A stretch of DNA of 64,000 bases from Halopenitus persicus (GTDB taxonomy: Archaea; Halobacteriota; Halobacteria; Halobacteriales; Haloferacaceae): assembly GCF_002355635.1 (NCBI RefSeq), contig NZ_AP017558.1, positions 806,001 to 870,000 of the forward strand, written 5' to 3'. Below the pieces are notes generated by a model. That model did not search any database, was not told the DNA's origin, and saw only the letters and a list, made by a program, of their open reading frames with translations. The position numbers and the translations under genes were made by a program. Every line of letters starts with the position of its first letter. Position 1 is the stretch's first letter. Shown piece after piece: positions 62,005 through 64,000 of this stretch.

Positions 62005-62060
62005 AACCGCGACCGCCGAACCGCGACCGCCGAACCGCGACCGTCGAACCGCGACCGGCG
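62005..62060. repeat. 14-bp tandem repeat, 4 copies
   Basis: The unit AACCGCGACCGCCG starts at 62005, 62019, 62033 and 62047; the last two copies each differ at one base. It lies in the 140-nt gap between the surface protein gene and the nicotinate phosphoribosyltransferase gene, about 30 nt after the stop. Confidence 0.9.
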
Positions 62061-62113
62061 GGTGGCGACGAGCGAGCCGAGTGGCTTTTTCCGACTGCAG
62101 GCGAAGGGCGGGT

Positions 62114-63274
62114 ATGAGCGAGTTCGACATCGTCGGGGCCGACGCGATCCGGGCGGGCCGGGCGACGGACGCGTACTTCGACCGGACCGAACGGGTGCTC
62201 GAGGCGTCCGACCGGAACCCCACCGTGGTCGCCGAGGTGACCGCCGACCAGTTCCCGGACGGGGACTTCGAGCTGTTCGCGGGCCTTGAGAACGCGGCCG
62301 AGCTCCTCGCCGGACTCGACGTCGACGTCGACGCGATCCCCGAGGGGCGGCTGTTCGACGGCGGCCCCGTGATGCGGATCGAGGGACCATACCTCGCGTT
62401 CGCGCGCTTCGAGACGTCGCTGCTTGGGTTTCTGTCACACGCCTCGGGGATCGCGACCGCGGCGCTGGACTGCCGAGCCGCGGCGCCGAACTCGACGGTG
62501 CTCTCCTTCGGCGCGCGCCACGTTCATCCCGCGATGACCGCGACGGTCGAGCGGTCGGCGCTCGTGGCCGGGTTCGACGGGTTCTCCCACGTCGCGGCCG
62601 GGGACGTGATCGGTCGCGAGGCCTCGGGGACGATGCCGCACGCGCTGGTGATCTGTTTCGGGAACGGAAACCAGGAGGCGGCCTGGCGGGCCTTCGAGGA
62701 GGAGGTCGATCCCGACGTCCCGCGGATCGCGCTCTGTGACACGTACTCCGACGAGAAGGACGAGGTCATCCGGGCCGCCCGCGAGCTGGGCGACGATCTC
62801 GACGGCGTCCGCCTCGACACGACCGGGTCACGGCGCGGCGACTTCCGACACATCGTCCGCGAGGTGCGGTGGGAGCTCGACGCGCGCGGCCACGAGAACG
62901 TCGACGTGTACGTCTCGGGCGGTCTCACCCCCACCGATCTGCGGTCGCTGCGTGAGGTGGCGGACGGGTTCGGCGTCGGCGGCTACGTCTCGAACGCCGA
63001 TCCGGTCGATTTCGCGCTCGACATCGTGAGCGTGGACGGCGAGCCGGCCGCGAAGCGCGGCAAGCTCTCGGGGCGCAAGCAGGTCTACCGGACGCCCGAT
63101 GGGGGTCACCACGTCGGGCTCGCCGACCGCGAGGGCCCCGCGGACGGCGAGCCGCTGTTGGCGCCGCTGATCAGGGACGGGGAGATCGTCGAGGAACGGA
63201 CGTTCGACGTCGACGCGGCCGCCGAGCGGGCGCTCGCGGACGCCGATCGGGTCGGATACGGGTCCGAGGAGTAG
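62114..63274 (+). CDS. pncB: Nicotinate phosphoribosyltransferase
   Basis: A 386-residue enzyme that makes nicotinate mononucleotide from nicotinate and PRPP in NAD salvage. It has ARFETSLLGFLSHASGIATAAL-type N-terminal region, SFGARHVHPAMT with the catalytic histidine, GTMPHALVICFG, RLDTTGSRRGDFRHI and VSGGLTPTDLRSL as the phosphate-binding loop. ATG at 62114 with a TATA-like CTTTTT about 27 nt upstream. Longer upstream frame is shadow. Confidence 0.92.
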   Translation: MSEFDIVGADAIRAGRATDAYFDRTERVLEASDRNPTVVAEVTADQFPDGDFELFAGLENAAELLAGLDVDVDAIPEGRLFDGGPVMRIEGPYLAFARFETSLLGFLSHASGIATAALDCRAAAPNSTVLSFGARHVHPAMTATVERSALVAGFDGFSHVAAGDVIGREASGTMPHALVICFGNGNQEAAWRAFEEEVDPDVPRIALCDTYSDEKDEVIRAARELGDDLDGVRLDTTGSRRGDFRHIVREVRWELDARGHENVDVYVSGGLTPTDLRSLREVADGFGVGGYVSNADPVDFALDIVSVDGEPAAKRGKLSGRKQVYRTPDGGHHVGLADREGPADGEPLLAPLIRDGEIVEERTFDVDAAAERALADADRVGYGSEE

Positions 63275-63295
63275 TCGATCGAGCCGGGCCGTCGA

Positions 63296-63907
63296 TCACT
63301 CGGTCGAGAACGCCTCGACCGCGCCGCCGTCCTCGCGCTCGCGGAAGACCTGCCCCTCGATGAGCGTCACCATCGTCTCATCATCCTGCCAGGCCGTCGG
63401 CGGCAGCTGCGCCTTCCGACAGGCACGCGAGAGGAACTCGGCTTCCGACCAGTCGTTCTCGACGGGCAACATCGGATACATCCAGCCGTGGTTCCCGCCG
63501 GCGTCGATCGCCACGCCGTGAACGCCGAGCTCGAGGTCGGCGATCGGGTCGTCAGTGAGCGTGGTGCGTGAGACGACGCACACCGAGATCTGTAACGAGT
63601 CGAGTTCCTTGGGACCGACCTCGGAGCCACAGGAGTCGTCGGAGGCGGCAGTGATCGCCGCGTCGACGATCGCGTGGCCGAGCTGGTCGCCCTCGCTGTA
63701 GGTACCCGCACAGCCGCGGAGCCGGCCCCGGCCGCGCGTCGACTGGAGGCGAACGAACGCGCCGGTCCGGTTGTAGAAGGCGTCGCGCATACTGCCCGGC
63801 TGTTCGCGCTGGCCGTGTCGTACGAACGATTCGACCGATTCGCGCGCCAGTTCGACCGCTCGAGCGCCGTCCTCGTAGGAGAGCCGAACGGCCTGGGCCT
63901 CGGACAT
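63296..63907 (-). CDS. AMMECR1 / TIGR00296-family protein
   Basis: A 203-residue AMMECR1-domain protein. The hallmark LRGCAGT (LRGCxG) is at about residues 63-69, followed by DAAITAASDD, LQISVCVVSRTTL and GVHGVAIDAGGNHGWMYPMLP. The molecular function is not established; in archaea it is often near MEMO-like or radical-SAM genes. ATG at 63907. Convergent with the nicotinate phosphoribosyltransferase gene. Confidence 0.9.
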   Translation of the reverse strand: MSEAQAVRLSYEDGARAVELARESVESFVRHGQREQPGSMRDAFYNRTGAFVRLQSTRGRGRLRGCAGTYSEGDQLGHAIVDAAITAASDDSCGSEVGPKELDSLQISVCVVSRTTLTDDPIADLELGVHGVAIDAGGNHGWMYPMLPVENDWSEAEFLSRACRKAQLPPTAWQDDETMVTLIEGQVFREREDGGAVEAFSTE

Positions 63908-64000
63908 ATGAGGGTACAGGCGGGCTGGCGACTTGAACGTGTTCCTTCCGAGTGGATGATGATGAAGGATCCGATTACCGCAGCCGGCGCCGGCGGTCAG

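Overview
The window is chromosomal DNA of an extremely halophilic archaeon, most likely a Halorubrum-like member of the Haloferacales (genus is inference). The support is as follows. Core genes are very GC-rich and encode strongly acidic proteins. Many genes have a TATA element about 26-28 nt before the ATG, as leaderless haloarchaeal transcripts do. Archaeal markers include the rpl7ae-rps28e-rpl24e-ndk cluster, GatD, type II methionine aminopeptidase, Hef, form III RuBisCO and a PGF-CTERM surface protein.

Layout. 0.1-19.3 kb is core: a pair of TrkA-C-like membrane proteins, hef, serB, a beta-keto acid cleavage enzyme, PspA, a dgcA-dgcN pair for D-glutamate catabolism, phoU and pstB with a divergent AbrB-PhoU regulator, an aminotransferase, map, gatD and a universal stress protein. 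19.4-32.7 kb is an AT-rich accessory island with codon use unlike its surroundings: two aldehyde dehydrogenases, a phosphotriesterase-family hydrolase, a DapA-family aldolase, an unrecognised 568-residue protein coupled to a divergent LDH2-like protein, a BCCT transporter, an isochorismatase-fold hydrolase and an IclR regulator. 32.7-42.9 kb returns to high GC. It holds a second IclR regulator and an operon with the subunit set of an acetophenone carboxylase (two HyuA-type, one HyuB-type, a zinc gamma subunit and a ~34 kDa UroD-like protein), followed by a PaaK-like CoA ligase. An AT-rich, almost gene-free spacer (42.9-43.4 kb) closes the accessory region. 43.4-64 kb is core again: deoC, an APC-USP permease, stress proteins, an e-MtaB methylthiotransferase, RuBisCO, ribosomal genes and ndk, a livKHMGF ABC transporter, a 5'-nucleotidase, an isochorismatase-fold hydrolase, a surface metalloprotease-like protein, nicotinate phosphoribosyltransferase and AMMECR1.

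How it works together. The carboxylase operon would convert a ketone to a beta-keto acid using ATP, and the adjacent ligase would make its CoA thioester. A 15-bp near-identical motif (TTTGGYAATGACAAA) lies upstream of both the IclR gene and the first carboxylase gene and is a candidate operator. The AT-rich island looks like a separate uptake and oxidation pathway of unknown substrate, with its own IclR regulator and a perfect palindrome at the BCCT promoter.

A second theme is short tandem repeats (9-28 bp units). They occur at or just after gene 3' ends in about ten places, and at least three arrays re-duplicate the last codons and stop codon of the preceding gene. No transposase, integrase, CRISPR array, rRNA or convincing tRNA was seen.
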